64,000 bases of DNA from Promethearchaeota archaeon (GCA_030605085.1 JAUWBH010000005.1:15137-79136); one strand, 5' to 3'. Positions 28,942-37,083 are shown, numbered from the stretch's first letter. A program made the numbers and translations. Notes: generated by a model from the sequence alone, not told the origin.

Positions 28942-30231
28942 TTGAAAACAGTCATTGCATTATCGTATTTCCACAGAAAAATTGGGCCTCTCATATTTTA
29001 TTCTTACCCAGAGGGTATGCTAGATCGCATTGATAAAGATTTATCGGTTCGAATCGCGAATATAATGGATCAAACCTTTTCAGAGGGTTTTTTTACCCAT
29101 TCTTTTGAAAATTTAAATTCAATGAATTATTATTTCGAAATTCACTCTGACTGGGCCAGAGGTAACAAAGAAATGGTGATGATATCAGTAATTCTTAAAT
29201 CCAATGAAAAACCTTCTCCAGAGGTTGAAGAAAATGTTTTATCATTGTGTAGTGAATTTTCTGAAAGATTACAATCGAACGAGCAAATTTTTACAGCTTT
29301 TTACATAAATGATTTAAGTAGTTTCGATGAAAATGATAAAGAAAGTATTAACGGAAACAATTCTTTGATAAAGTTATGGGTTAAAGAATTATATTGGGCA
29401 ACAGTTGAAGAAACTCGCGAAAAAACAGAAGAAGAAAAAATAGCTTATCTAATGAATAAAAAACATATATTTTCAACATTAAAAAAGCTATCAAAGGGGC
29501 CTATAAGTTTAGAGGGATTAAAAGATTGGTTTATTGAAAATTTTCCTGCTAAAGATTTTAATGAATTGATTAAAACTTTAGTCGAAAAGCAATTTATTTT
29601 CGTAAATGAAATAGGCAGAGTTGAAAAATTCATTCTCTTATTAAAGGAAGTAAATGCTGAACGAATTCCACCTGATAGTGTGATAGAATACATTGATGAG
29701 ACTCCAGAATTAATAGATATATTACTTCCAAAAGTTCAAGAATATTTTAGTGATTATGTAAACAAAAGTGAAACTGATCTAAAAGAAGATTCATTTACTT
29801 TATTTCAAATAATTTCAGATCCTAAAAAATATAATATTCTTTCGGAGTTAAGAGACGGATTAATCCGGAGAGATCAATTACCAAAGTTAGTTTCAAAAAG
29901 AACTTTAGAATCTTTAATTGAGATAATAGATTATTTAAAGAATGTCGATGTTGTTGAAGAATTGAAATATAATAATGAAAAATACATAGTTTTGAAAACT
30001 AATTTACAAATAACTACATCTTTTCCAGAATATTTAAGGAAACTCTTACCAAAAGAAACAAAACCAGTCATTGCAGATAAATATGGTCCAATAACGAAGG
30101 AACAAGAAGAAATGGCAGAAATATTCAAAGATGTCAGAGATAAAGGGGAATATAAAACAAAAATATTAAGGATTAATAAATTTTTAGAAGATCTGTCTTC
30201 TAATACTAAAAAAGATACTTCAAAGAAATAG
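28942..30231 (+). CDS. Longin-like domain protein with winged-helix region
   Basis: A 429-aa protein. The first ~130 residues have a longin-type pattern beginning 'VIALSYFHRKIGPLIFYSYP', then paired strands ('YYFEIHSDWARGNKEMVMIS'), a long helix ('LCSEFSERLQ') and 'FTAFYIND'. Residues ~160-250 and 280-350 hold helix-helix-wing units ('FSTLKKLSKGPISLEGLKDW', 'YNILSELRDGLIRRDQLPKL') that look like winged helices. Asgard genomes carry many longin proteins of this type, thought to relate to trafficking or GTPase control. The TTG start is supported by Shine-Dalgarno GGGAGA at 28928-28933, 8 nt upstream. Confidence 0.65.
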   Translation: MKTVIALSYFHRKIGPLIFYSYPEGMLDRIDKDLSVRIANIMDQTFSEGFFTHSFENLNSMNYYFEIHSDWARGNKEMVMISVILKSNEKPSPEVEENVLSLCSEFSERLQSNEQIFTAFYINDLSSFDENDKESINGNNSLIKLWVKELYWATVEETREKTEEEKIAYLMNKKHIFSTLKKLSKGPISLEGLKDWFIENFPAKDFNELIKTLVEKQFIFVNEIGRVEKFILLLKEVNAERIPPDSVIEYIDETPELIDILLPKVQEYFSDYVNKSETDLKEDSFTLFQIISDPKKYNILSELRDGLIRRDQLPKLVSKRTLESLIEIIDYLKNVDVVEELKYNNEKYIVLKTNLQITTSFPEYLRKLLPKETKPVIADKYGPITKEQEEMAEIFKDVRDKGEYKTKILRINKFLEDLSSNTKKDTSKK

Positions 30232-30261
30232 TAAATTTTAGCTTTAAATCTGAGATCAAGA

Positions 30262-30519
30262 ATGGTCAAAGAGAAAGAAGTTCAAGAAGATTTAAAATAT
30301 CTACTCGGAAATATGGGAATTGAAATCCTAATAGCAATTGATAAAGGAGCAAAAGATTTCGAGACGATTCATTTGTTTTCAGGTTGTCCTCTTTCTTGTA
30401 TTAGAGGAAGAATCCCCGTCTTACTTGATTTAGCGCTTATAAAACAAAATAGCAATGAAGAATACTTTTTAACAGAAAAAGGCATTATTTTTAAAAATAA
30501 GTTATTAAATAAATACTAA
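30262..30519 (+). CDS. Small winged-helix protein
   Basis: This 85-aa protein fits a stand-alone winged helix: helix 'EDLKYLLGNMGIEILIAID', HTH helices 'FETIHLFSGCPLSCIRGRIP' and a wing ending 'YFLTEKGIIFKNKL', the classic 'Y.LT.KG' finish of archaeal wHTH regulators. It is 30 bp downstream of the longin-wHTH gene on the same strand and probably co-transcribed. Its target is unknown. Confidence 0.7.
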   Translation: MVKEKEVQEDLKYLLGNMGIEILIAIDKGAKDFETIHLFSGCPLSCIRGRIPVLLDLALIKQNSNEEYFLTEKGIIFKNKLLNKY

Positions 30520-30536
30520 TAATAAAAGCAAAAATA

Positions 30537-30623
30537 AATTTATATTTCAGATTGGGGCGACTGCGTCATTGCTATTGAGCAAATAGCTTTCGCTTGTCAT
30601 AGAGTTCATCATTAATATAAATT
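30537..30623 (-). ncRNA. C/D box guide sRNA candidate
   Basis: On the minus strand, a C box ATGATGA (30612-30606) and a D box CTGA (30550-30547) are flanked by a perfect 10-bp terminal stem (30537-30546 with 30614-30623), the k-turn layout of archaeal C/D sRNAs. The C-to-D span is 66 nt, and an internal C'-like AATGACG with a weak D'-like CTCA is present. The 13 nt before the D box would pair with RNA reading ATTGGGGCGACTG and, by the D+5 rule, direct 2'-O-methylation of its fifth base (G). The sRNA starts only about 5 nt after the stop codon of the DUF2095 gene, so it may be processed from that transcript. Confidence 0.72.
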
Positions 30624-30627
30624 CAAA

Positions 30628-31113
30628 TTAATTTTTATTCCTTTTAAATTTTTGATGTAAAAAGTCTTTTTTGTAATATTTTTTCTCATAATAGCCGGAT
30701 TTTTTAAAACCTCCACTTTCTTCAATAATGTTCTCTAGCCCACCCTTTTGAGATATTTTTTTCTTATATTCTTCATATTCGTGAACGGTTAACTCTTTTC
30801 TATTTAACAAATAATCTAATATCTCAATAGCTTCTTCTTTAGTGGAGCATCGTCTTAAAAAATCAGTTGCTCCAGGATTTATCAATTCTTTAGGAACGCA
30901 TCTATTTTTACTCTGATCCTTTACTTCACCTGGTTGTTCGATTTCTAAATTAACAGAATCGATTTTCACTGATTTCTTTTTATCTGTGATTTCGGTAATT
31001 AAATTAGGAAAGTTATTTTCAAATTGATTTCTGTCATAAGCGATATTTAAGCCGTTTTTATCTTCTACTTTTGCCTTTTTTACCGGCTCCTCATCGTTAT
31101 TTTTTTTTTTCAT
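30628..31113 (-). CDS. DUF2095 family archaeal protein
   Basis: This 161-aa protein has a charged, low-complexity N-terminal half and a conserved core 'PKELINPGATDFLRRCSTKE', then 'EAIEILDYLLNRKELTVHEY', ending in a 'GGLE.II.E.GG.K..GYYE.KYY' tail. The core matches the archaeal DUF2095 family as I know it. The function is unknown. Its wide spread in archaea and the adjacent C/D sRNA would suit an RNA-related role, but that is inference. Confidence 0.75.
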   Translation of the reverse strand: MKKKNNDEEPVKKAKVEDKNGLNIAYDRNQFENNFPNLITEITDKKKSVKIDSVNLEIEQPGEVKDQSKNRCVPKELINPGATDFLRRCSTKEEAIEILDYLLNRKELTVHEYEEYKKKISQKGGLENIIEESGGFKKSGYYEKKYYKKDFLHQKFKRNKN

Positions 31114-31638
31114 TTACTAACAAATAAGTTTTTAAAATATCCTATAAAATAAATTTTTAATATTATTGAATAAAAAAACGATCTTTGTTCAAAAATATTT
31201 GTGTTTAAATATTGTGGCTTAGATATGGGTATGGCGGGGTATTTTTACCCACTTTATAAAGGTTTTGTATTTGTTCGTTTTTTCAAATCCCTTTTTTTGG
31301 GGGGAAGTCTTTATGGCTTCCCTTAAACTTTTTAATGCTTGTTATATTGTTTTTTTTATGATTTCCAATTTAACAATGTTCTTAAAACTTTTAATATATG
31401 AAATAGTATTGAAATTGAATATTTAAAAGAAGAAATTGAGCAATTAAAAGCACAAATCGAAGATTTAAAAGCACAAACTTCAGAATGGGCAGTTGAGGGA
31501 AAAATTTATCCATTGTAAAATATTGTTAAAACTCTTGAGATTATAAAAAATAAATACTCAAAGTGCTGGTTGAATCGTATTTTGAGAAAGTTATAAAGAA
31601 TGTGATCCAAGAAAGTGTACATCTTATGTTTCTAAATT
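31114..31638 (+). other. Gene-poor stretch with decayed coding fragments
   Basis: No intact gene is present. At 31402-31518 a 38-codon open frame with no start codon encodes a coiled-coil-like peptide ('YLKEEIEQLKAQIEDLKAQT'). Further fragments follow in other frames, including 'VKTLEIIKNKYSKCW' near 31525-31590 and 'KECDPRKCTSYVSKF' near 31597-31640. They look like debris of a lost gene, perhaps mobile. The part before 31400 is T-rich with a GGGTATGGCGGGG patch and shows no gene. Confidence 0.35.
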
Positions 31639-32664
31639 TTACACTTCCGAAGCTATTATTAGATAACTTTTTTTAAGATTAAGGTCTTTGTTTTGCATCC
31701 AAAACCTACTCTTTTTATAGTGCTTTCTTTTGATCTCATCTAAGTCCAAATCTAAAGTACCTAAATAAATACAATAAAATTCTTCTATATCGTAACTAAT
31801 TACAAATGTTTTGAGAATGACATTTTTTTGAGTAGAAACCATGATATTTGTAAAGTGGTAGATAATTTCAAACAAAAATCCATAATCTTGCCTTTTTTCA
31901 TTAGATAATTCTTTTAATCGATCTGTAATCTCATCTAAATTAGCGGAAAAGATCAAGCTAGTAGAAATTTCATTAGCAATTTTCCTTATTTGTTGTTCAA
32001 CCTTATCTCTCAACATCTCAGAAGTTGACCAAAAAACAAATCCAAAATTGTTATAAAAAAATATCCCATCTGCCATGTTATAATCAATTGGTTCAATAAC
32101 CGATAAAATCGAAAGAGCAATTCCATATTCTGATAATTCTTTTTGATTTATCAAATTCATAACTTCTTCTAAATCTATTTTTGAAATTTTTTCAATGGTT
32201 TCCTGTATTATTCTTCTCTTGTAAGTTGTTAAGGGTTGCTCTTTTACAATAGTTAATATGTTTTCTATACCAAGTTCTTCTAAAGCAGTACTTAGAGTTG
32301 CAGAAACTTCAGACTCTTTATTTCTTTCTATGTATTTTTTTTCTAATTCTTCAATCTTAGAAATTTTTCCCTTTATTTCATTATAAAAGAGAATAATGTG
32401 CTTCTTATCATATTTAATATTTCTTTTCCTGCGATTACACACAGAACATGCAGGAACTAGATTAGAATAACTATTTAATTCAAAATCCTTTGGTAAATCA
32501 TATAATTTAATTGCCTCATCATTTCCTAAAGATTTTGGTATAACGTGATCCACTTCAAAATCATTATATTGAATTGGCTTTTTACAATAAAAACACTTTT
32601 TTTTATATGCTTTCCATAACGTTCTTCTAACAAATGGATCGTTCATATTTATTTTTTCAGACAT
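31639..32664 (-). CDS. HNH endonuclease domain protein
   Basis: Residues 14-85 are an HNH nuclease with a structural zinc site: Cys24-x2-Cys27, then 'DFEVDHVIPKS' with the catalytic Asp39-His40, Asn68 in 'YSNLVPACSVCNRRK' and Cys73-x2-Cys76. The remaining ~255 residues are helical then alpha/beta with no motif I recognise ('MADGIFFYNNFGFVFW', 'FVISYDIEEFYCIYLGTLDL'). HNH proteins with unique C-terminal domains are common in restriction, homing and defence settings. It is encoded 50 bp downstream of an HTH-type gene on the same strand, probably one operon in an accessory island. Confidence 0.85.
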   Translation of the reverse strand: MSEKINMNDPFVRRTLWKAYKKKCFYCKKPIQYNDFEVDHVIPKSLGNDEAIKLYDLPKDFELNSYSNLVPACSVCNRRKRNIKYDKKHIILFYNEIKGKISKIEELEKKYIERNKESEVSATLSTALEELGIENILTIVKEQPLTTYKRRIIQETIEKISKIDLEEVMNLINQKELSEYGIALSILSVIEPIDYNMADGIFFYNNFGFVFWSTSEMLRDKVEQQIRKIANEISTSLIFSANLDEITDRLKELSNEKRQDYGFLFEIIYHFTNIMVSTQKNVILKTFVISYDIEEFYCIYLGTLDLDLDEIKRKHYKKSRFWMQNKDLNLKKSYLIIASEV

Positions 32665-32713
32665 TTCTTAGTTTAACTCTTTTTAAGACAAATAAAGCTA
32701 ATAAAAAGTACAA

Positions 32714-33586
32714 TTAAAAATTCTTCATTTTCTCAAAGATTTCTCTCGCTTTAAAATCATAATATACTGCATCTTTATAGAATTCTTCGTCAGATTTATC
32801 TAAAGGGATTTTGTTTTTCATTTTATACTTGTTTTCATGAGTAATTGTAAGAAATTTTGGTCTTAGCAACTCAGGATCATGTAAAGGAAACTGTCTTAAA
32901 ATGCCTAGCTCTTTATAAAAATCCTTCAATTTATTGAATACACTAAATAAATTATGAAAATTGCATTTAATAGTGATTCGAAAATCCAAATCTTCTGGTT
33001 TTTCAATTATGTGCCATATATCTGGATTCATTAAGTAAATTTCTCGCATAAAATTATAAATAACTTCAAAATACAATGTGTTTGCAATTTCACCAATAAT
33101 GAATTTATTTTTTAATTTTTCTCCAAAGTTATGGATTATTTCAATATTTCTAATCATTTTACTACGTAATTTTACTTCTAATTCATAAATCTCATTTTCT
33201 TCTAAATGCTCTCTTCTTTTATCTAAGACACTTTTATTAAACCAAATTTGCTGTTCTGTATCTTTAGAGTATTCTTTGTAATATTGATTGAAAGAATACT
33301 TTTTTGTTGTCTTATCCAATAAGATTTTTCCAATATCTCTTAAATTTTTTAGATGTTTATGAAAAGTCGCATGTGACATTAGAGTTTTATCAATATCGTC
33401 TAAATTCTGTTGTTCTATGGTTATACTTGTTTCAACTAAGTATTTATAGAGAGTTGTTCTTGTTGAAGGTTTTTTTTTTATGAAATCAAGCAAAATATCA
33501 TTGTTGTTCATGAAATCTTCATCACCTTTGCTCTTTTTTCTGTATAAATACTCCTTTAGTAATTCCTTAATTTGTTTTTCTTTCAT
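32714..33586 (-). CDS. HTH-like protein partner of the HNH nuclease
   Basis: Unrecognised 290-aa protein. The N-terminal ~130 residues are helical and include a winged-helix-like segment ('LMSHATFHKHLKNLRDIGKI' followed by 'LLDKTTKKYSF'). The C-terminal part is alpha/beta ('DLDFRITIKCNFHNLFSVFN', 'LRPKFLTITHENKYK'). The gene opens the HNH operon. Upstream lies an inverted repeat TAGTATA/TATACTA, consistent with self-regulation by this protein, which is inference. Start is an ATG. Confidence 0.6.
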   Translation of the reverse strand: MKEKQIKELLKEYLYRKKSKGDEDFMNNNDILLDFIKKKPSTRTTLYKYLVETSITIEQQNLDDIDKTLMSHATFHKHLKNLRDIGKILLDKTTKKYSFNQYYKEYSKDTEQQIWFNKSVLDKRREHLEENEIYELEVKLRSKMIRNIEIIHNFGEKLKNKFIIGEIANTLYFEVIYNFMREIYLMNPDIWHIIEKPEDLDFRITIKCNFHNLFSVFNKLKDFYKELGILRQFPLHDPELLRPKFLTITHENKYKMKNKIPLDKSDEEFYKDAVYYDFKAREIFEKMKNF

Positions 33587-33611
33587 TTTCTCTATCTTTT
33601 TTTAAAGAGTT

Positions 33612-33634
33612 TAGTATAGTATTCAATTATACTA
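33612..33634. promoter_or_regulatory. Inverted repeat operator candidate in divergent promoter
   Basis: TAGTATA (33612-33618) and its complement TATACTA (33628-33634) are separated by 9 nt in the gap between the minus-strand HNH operon and the plus-strand 107-aa gene. A related ACTATACT occurs at about 33686-33693. The position suits binding by the HTH-type protein of the operon. Confidence 0.4.
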
Positions 33635-33711
33635 TCTCACTGATTATTATATAGTCCTTAATATATTTATAAATGTTTGTTTTTTACTATACTTAAAAAA
33701 ATAGTTTTAGC

Positions 33712-34035
33712 TTGAAAAGATTGCCTCAATATAAATTAGAAGATATCATTAATATTTTGGAAATATCCTTAGATGAAAAGCTATTAGAAGGTGTTGATTT
33801 ATCTTCATTTAAACTTCTGTTTCGAGATAGAAATAAGCCATATGAAGTTATTGAGGCAGATATTATAAATAGTAGGAATACTAAAGCATTGTTCTTTATA
33901 CCAAAAGAATCCGAAAGAGCCAAAATTATTGAAACTGATTTGCGTTATAAAGATCAAATCACACCAGACCGCAGGGAACGAGTTCAGAGTTCTGAACAAA
34001 GTGAACAAGGGCTGGTCGTATCGGGTTCATTCTAA
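33712..34035 (+). CDS. Small unknown protein whose end is made by a palindromic repeat
   Basis: The first ~78 residues (TTG start) read as ordinary coding sequence ('LEDIINILEISLDEKLLEGV', 'EVIEADIINSRNTKALFFIP'). The last ~27 ('RERVQSSEQSEQGLVVSG') are translated from a palindromic repeat that recurs 108 bp downstream outside the frame. So the repeat appears to have landed in, or replaced, the 3' end of the gene. Function unknown. It may be a truncated gene. Confidence 0.45.
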   Translation: MKRLPQYKLEDIINILEISLDEKLLEGVDLSSFKLLFRDRNKPYEVIEADIINSRNTKALFFIPKESERAKIIETDLRYKDQITPDRRERVQSSEQSEQGLVVSGSF

Positions 34036-34130
34036 AAAAATTAGCGATGTGCTGAACGGAGTGAAGCTAGAACAGAACGCATGGAACGAGTTCAGAGTTC
34101 TGAACGAAGTGAGCAAGTTCTGTTCGTATT
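33975..34130. repeat. Palindromic repeat pair
   Basis: Two near-identical ~35-bp units, at 33975-34009 and 34083-34117, each contain the inverted repeat GTTCAGA-GT-TCTGAAC followed by a CAAAGTGAACAAG or CGAAGTGAGCAAG arm. The second unit is nested in a larger inverted repeat GAACAGAAC...GTTCTGTTC. The structure resembles REP/RPE-type palindromic elements rather than CRISPR: only two units, with related sequence between them. Confidence 0.6.
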
Positions 34131-34134
34131 GAAA

Positions 34135-34367
34135 TTTATTGCTACATCTCTAGAAATTAATCAAAATCAATGGCTTATAATAAATTTAAAGTAAAAAAAT
34201 TTAAGAAAAGAAAGGTAAGATAAAAAAATTAATAAAAAGGAAAAAAAAAAGAGTATATATTATTATTTTTTCTTAGGAGTTAATAAACTTCCAAATCGAT
34301 GCTTTCCCTTATTTTTTCGCCATGAATCCTATTAAACGAATTTAATTTAATATCTCCTGAATATCCT
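34135..34367. other. A-rich intergenic stretch
   Basis: This stretch follows the palindromic repeat and is almost pure A-rich DNA. No gene, RNA fold or repeat stands out. An 'AGTATATATTATT' TATA-like run lies near 34251, but there is no plus-strand gene downstream of it to drive. Confidence 0.4.
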
Positions 34368-34679
34368 TTAGCCCCAAACTGCACGAGCTCCGAGAGCTAT
34401 TGCGCCTAAAACAAAAATCAAACAAAGAACAGATAGAATTAACCCTATCGTTGCAAATGTTTTAGGATCATCTTTCGCGCATCCTATTATTCCAAGAATT
34501 AATCCAATTATGGCTAAGAAAAGTATAACTAACCCCATGCTAGCCGCTGCGATAACGGAAGGTTCGCTATAACTACTAGCTCCCATAGCATTCCATATAA
34601 GTGGAGGAAAAACTAGAAAATCCAAAATACAGGTAATAATTGCTATTATGAAAGAAGCCAAGCCGATTCCTTTTCCCAT
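34368..34679 (-). CDS. Small membrane protein (three helices)
   Basis: A 103-aa protein with three hydrophobic segments: 5-30 ('IGLASFIIAIITCILDFLVF'), 48-67 ('GLVILFLAIIGLILGIIGCA') and 75-98. A short loop after the second ('KDDPKTFATIG') fits the DUF4190/DUF4064-like small membrane proteins. Function unknown. It stands alone, starts at an ATG, and differs in style (Ala/Gly-rich) from the surrounding island. Confidence 0.7.
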   Translation of the reverse strand: MGKGIGLASFIIAIITCILDFLVFPPLIWNAMGASSYSEPSVIAAASMGLVILFLAIIGLILGIIGCAKDDPKTFATIGLILSVLCLIFVLGAIALGARAVWG

Positions 34680-34884
34680 ATGTTTACACCTACAATTTTG
34701 TATTTTTTTCTAATGTAATTAAAATTTTGATAAAATTGTATTTAAATGTTTTTATTTAACATCGAAAATATTTAATTAATTTTTAAGAAGTAAGAAATAA
34801 AGTACTTGTTCTTTAAAAATTCTATCTCGTGAAATAAAAAAAAGAGTTTATTTTTTATGGTTTATTATTTTTTTATGTTTTTTG

Positions 34885-35055
34885 TTATGAATCGTTATGG
34901 ACTCCTTTCTTTAAAAGCTCAGTTTCAGAAATCGCGCACTCTTCCCGATGGTTCTCGACGAATTCTTTTCCGTAGCTCTCCAACTTTCCAACGAGCTTGT
35001 TTTTGGCAAACCGCAAAACCCTTATGTCGCTTTCCGTCAAGTTTACCGAAGTCAT
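34885..35055 (-). CDS. Possible 56-aa protein in compositionally odd DNA
   Basis: The minus-strand frame from an ATG encodes a plausible amphipathic peptide (SDIRVLRFAKNKLVGKLESY ... EFVENHREECAISETELLKK) with balanced charges. The opposing 85-aa plus frame is poor in acidic residues and looks like a shadow. The region is richer in G+C than its surroundings, so it may be acquired. I see no known motif, and it could also be non-coding. Confidence 0.3.
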   Translation of the reverse strand: MTSVNLTESDIRVLRFAKNKLVGKLESYGKEFVENHREECAISETELLKKGVHNDS

Positions 35056-35109
35056 CGAAAATCCGAGTTTTTTTTAGAATCTCCAATAGTTTTTGTGGTA
35101 TCCGATCCT

Positions 35110-35380
35110 TTTGAACTACTATAAACCCTATCTTTTTTTACAACCGACCATCCCACCGACTATCCGCAAGGTTTTGTACTACGAAACTTTTATTTCGTCA
35201 CACGATATTTTCATTTTGTAATACAAAACCGTATTTCGTCACACGAAAAAATATCGAATACCTATTCGCAAAATACCCAAAAAAATATCGTCACACGAAA
35301 AAAACCCTCTGTATCTTGTTTATGTATACGAAAGTTTGAAACCAATCACACCACGACGAAAAACATTCATAAAGAATTAA
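35110..35380. repeat. C-rich intergenic element, copy A, with CGTCACACGA direct repeats
   Basis: No gene is seen. The 10-mer CGTCACACGA occurs three times (35196, 35237, 35289). The stretch also shares several words with the gap at 51590-51790: AAACCCTATCT (35123), CCGACCATC (35144), CCGACTATCC (35157) and TGTATCTTGT (35310), in nearly the same relative order. It may be a dispersed non-coding family or decayed homologous DNA. Confidence 0.45.
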
Positions 35381-35428
35381 GTATTTTTTTAAGTTAATCT
35401 AAATAATAAAATTATTTCTTAATAATAA

Positions 35429-36352
35429 ATGAAAATATTAATCGCAGATAAGCTTCGAGAAGAAGGTATTAAAATATTTGAAGAGAATGGATTTGATGTT
35501 GTAAAGAAGTTTTCTATTAACCTCGAGGATTTGAAAAAAGAAATTGGAAATTACGACGCAATAGTTATTCGTTCAAGAACTAAATTGACGGCGGATGTTT
35601 TAGAAAACGCTAAAAAGATTAAGGTAATTGGAAGAGCAGGAGTTGGCTTAGACAATGTAAATCTTGAAAAAGCAAGAGAATTAAATATAGAAGTATTTAA
35701 TACGCCTGAAGCGCCTTCTGTTTCTGTGGCGGAATTAACAATCGGGCTATTACTTAGTTTAGTCAGGCATATCTCAAAAGCAGATGAGACGATGCATTGT
35801 GGTCAATGGCTTAAAAATGATTATATGGGATATACTTTGCAGGGGAAAAAAATTGGGTTAATTGGTTTCGGAAATATAGGTCAAGCAGTAGCTAAAAGAT
35901 GTGAAGCATTAGGGATGATAATTGGAGTATATGATAAAGACTCAGCGGTAATAGAGAAGGCTCAGAAATTAGGGTACAAAGTTTATCGCCTCGTGGATGA
36001 TTTAATTAAAGATGTACAAATAATTTCTTTGCATATACCAGCTACAGTAGAAACTGAAAATACCATTAACGAGAGAAGATTGAAAATGATGAATAAAAAT
36101 ACGATAATAATTAATACTGCTAGAGGAAATCTTATTGATGAGGGAGCTCTATTAAAAGCGTTAAAAAAAAATGAAATTGGCGGGGCTGCTTTAGATGTCT
36201 ACAGAGAAGAACCTTTAAAAAATTTAGATCTTTGCAATTGCGAAAATAATTTAATTTTAACGCCTCACTTGGGAAGTCAAACCATAGAGACTCAATTACA
36301 AGCAAGCATAATGATTGCAGAAAGAATTGTGGATTTTTTAAAGGATTTATAA
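35429..36352 (+). CDS. serA: D-3-phosphoglycerate dehydrogenase (short form)
   Basis: The 307-aa D-2-hydroxyacid dehydrogenase has substrate-binding 'IVIRSRTKLTADVLE' and 'VIGRAGVGLDNV', NAD-binding 'KKIGLIGFGNIGQAVAKRCE', and the catalytic Arg/Glu/His set in 'NTARGNLIDEGALLKAL', 'DVYREEPL' and 'LTPHLGSQT'. These fit the SerA branch, which oxidises 3-phosphoglycerate in serine synthesis. It lacks the C-terminal ACT/regulatory domain, as many archaeal short forms do. A related glyoxylate/2-hydroxyacid dehydrogenase activity is the alternative. It starts at an ATG, alone on the plus strand. Confidence 0.88.
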   Translation: MKILIADKLREEGIKIFEENGFDVVKKFSINLEDLKKEIGNYDAIVIRSRTKLTADVLENAKKIKVIGRAGVGLDNVNLEKARELNIEVFNTPEAPSVSVAELTIGLLLSLVRHISKADETMHCGQWLKNDYMGYTLQGKKIGLIGFGNIGQAVAKRCEALGMIIGVYDKDSAVIEKAQKLGYKVYRLVDDLIKDVQIISLHIPATVETENTINERRLKMMNKNTIIINTARGNLIDEGALLKALKKNEIGGAALDVYREEPLKNLDLCNCENNLILTPHLGSQTIETQLQASIMIAERIVDFLKDL

Positions 36353-36430
36353 TCTTCACTACTTAACCATAAAAATAATAAAACATGCTTATTTTTAATA
36401 AATATAAATTAACGAGTGTGCTAATGAAAC

Positions 36431-37015
36431 TTGAAGTCTGGATATAGTTATGTAAAAGAAACATTTGAGAAATATGAGAAAGGTTATCAGACACCTCATT
36501 GGTTTCGTGGAATTGAATACAGAAAGGGTAGATCAATTCAAAGAATTGAAAAGCCAACAAAAATTCATAGAGCAAGAGCTTTAGGGTATAAGGCAAAACA
36601 AGGTTATATTATTGTTAGGTCTCGAATAAGAAAGGGAGGAATGCATAAGGTAAGACCAAAAAGAGGCAGAAAACCACGAGCTATGGGCGTAAAAAAATAT
36701 ACAACCGGAAAAAATCTACAGTGGATTGCAGAAGAGCGAGTACAAAGGAAATATCCTAATATGCAAGTATTAAATTCTTATAAAATTTATTCAGATGGTA
36801 AAAAATGGTATTATGAAGTAATTTTAGTTGATCCTAACCATCCAGTAATTAAATCTGATCCTAAAATAAATTGGATTTGTGAATCCGCTCATAAAAAGAG
36901 GGTAACCAGGGGTTTAACATCCGCTGGAAAGAGAGCACGAGGTTTGCGAAAGAAAGGATGGGGGTCCGAAAAAACTCGCCCAAGTATAAGTGCAAATAAA
37001 GGGCGAGGTAAATAA
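36431..37015 (+). CDS. rpl15e: Ribosomal protein L15e
   Basis: This is the archaeal/eukaryotic large-subunit protein eL15 at its normal length (194 aa). It is rich in Lys/Arg with the family signatures 'RARALGYKAKQGYIIVRSRI', 'RRGGxHxxRPKRGRKPxxMG' (here RKGGMHKVRPKRGRKPRAMG) and 'RGLTSAGKRARGLRKKG'. The TTG start is chosen because the nearby ATG at 36424 soon meets a stop. It is absent from bacteria, which helps place the organism. Confidence 0.97.
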   Translation: MKSGYSYVKETFEKYEKGYQTPHWFRGIEYRKGRSIQRIEKPTKIHRARALGYKAKQGYIIVRSRIRKGGMHKVRPKRGRKPRAMGVKKYTTGKNLQWIAEERVQRKYPNMQVLNSYKIYSDGKKWYYEVILVDPNHPVIKSDPKINWICESAHKKRVTRGLTSAGKRARGLRKKGWGSEKTRPSISANKGRGK

Positions 37016-37071
37016 AACCTTATTTAATGGTTTGTTTTTAATACTAAATTTTTTAATATTAAAATCAATTC

Positions 37072-37083
37072 TATATATATTTA
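37072..37083 (+). promoter_or_regulatory. TATA box before the class III aminotransferase
   Basis: TATATATATTTA centred about 38 nt upstream of the TTG start at 37115 matches an archaeal TATA box. Transcription would begin about 25 nt downstream, leaving a very short leader. Confidence 0.45.

Noticed and set aside
31402..31640. Insertion-sequence transposase or a Tsr3-like fragment ('ECDPRKCT')
   Set aside because: The fragments are short, in different frames and without terminal repeats. The similarity is too weak to name a family.
34857..35114. 85-aa plus-strand frame
   Set aside because: It is poor in acidic residues and rich in Ser/Phe/Arg. The minus strand of the same DNA reads as a better protein.
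35196..35298. CRISPR array made of CGTCACACGA repeats
   Set aside because: There are only three 10-bp repeats, with unequal spacers of 31 and 42 nt, and no cas genes. This does not meet any CRISPR definition.
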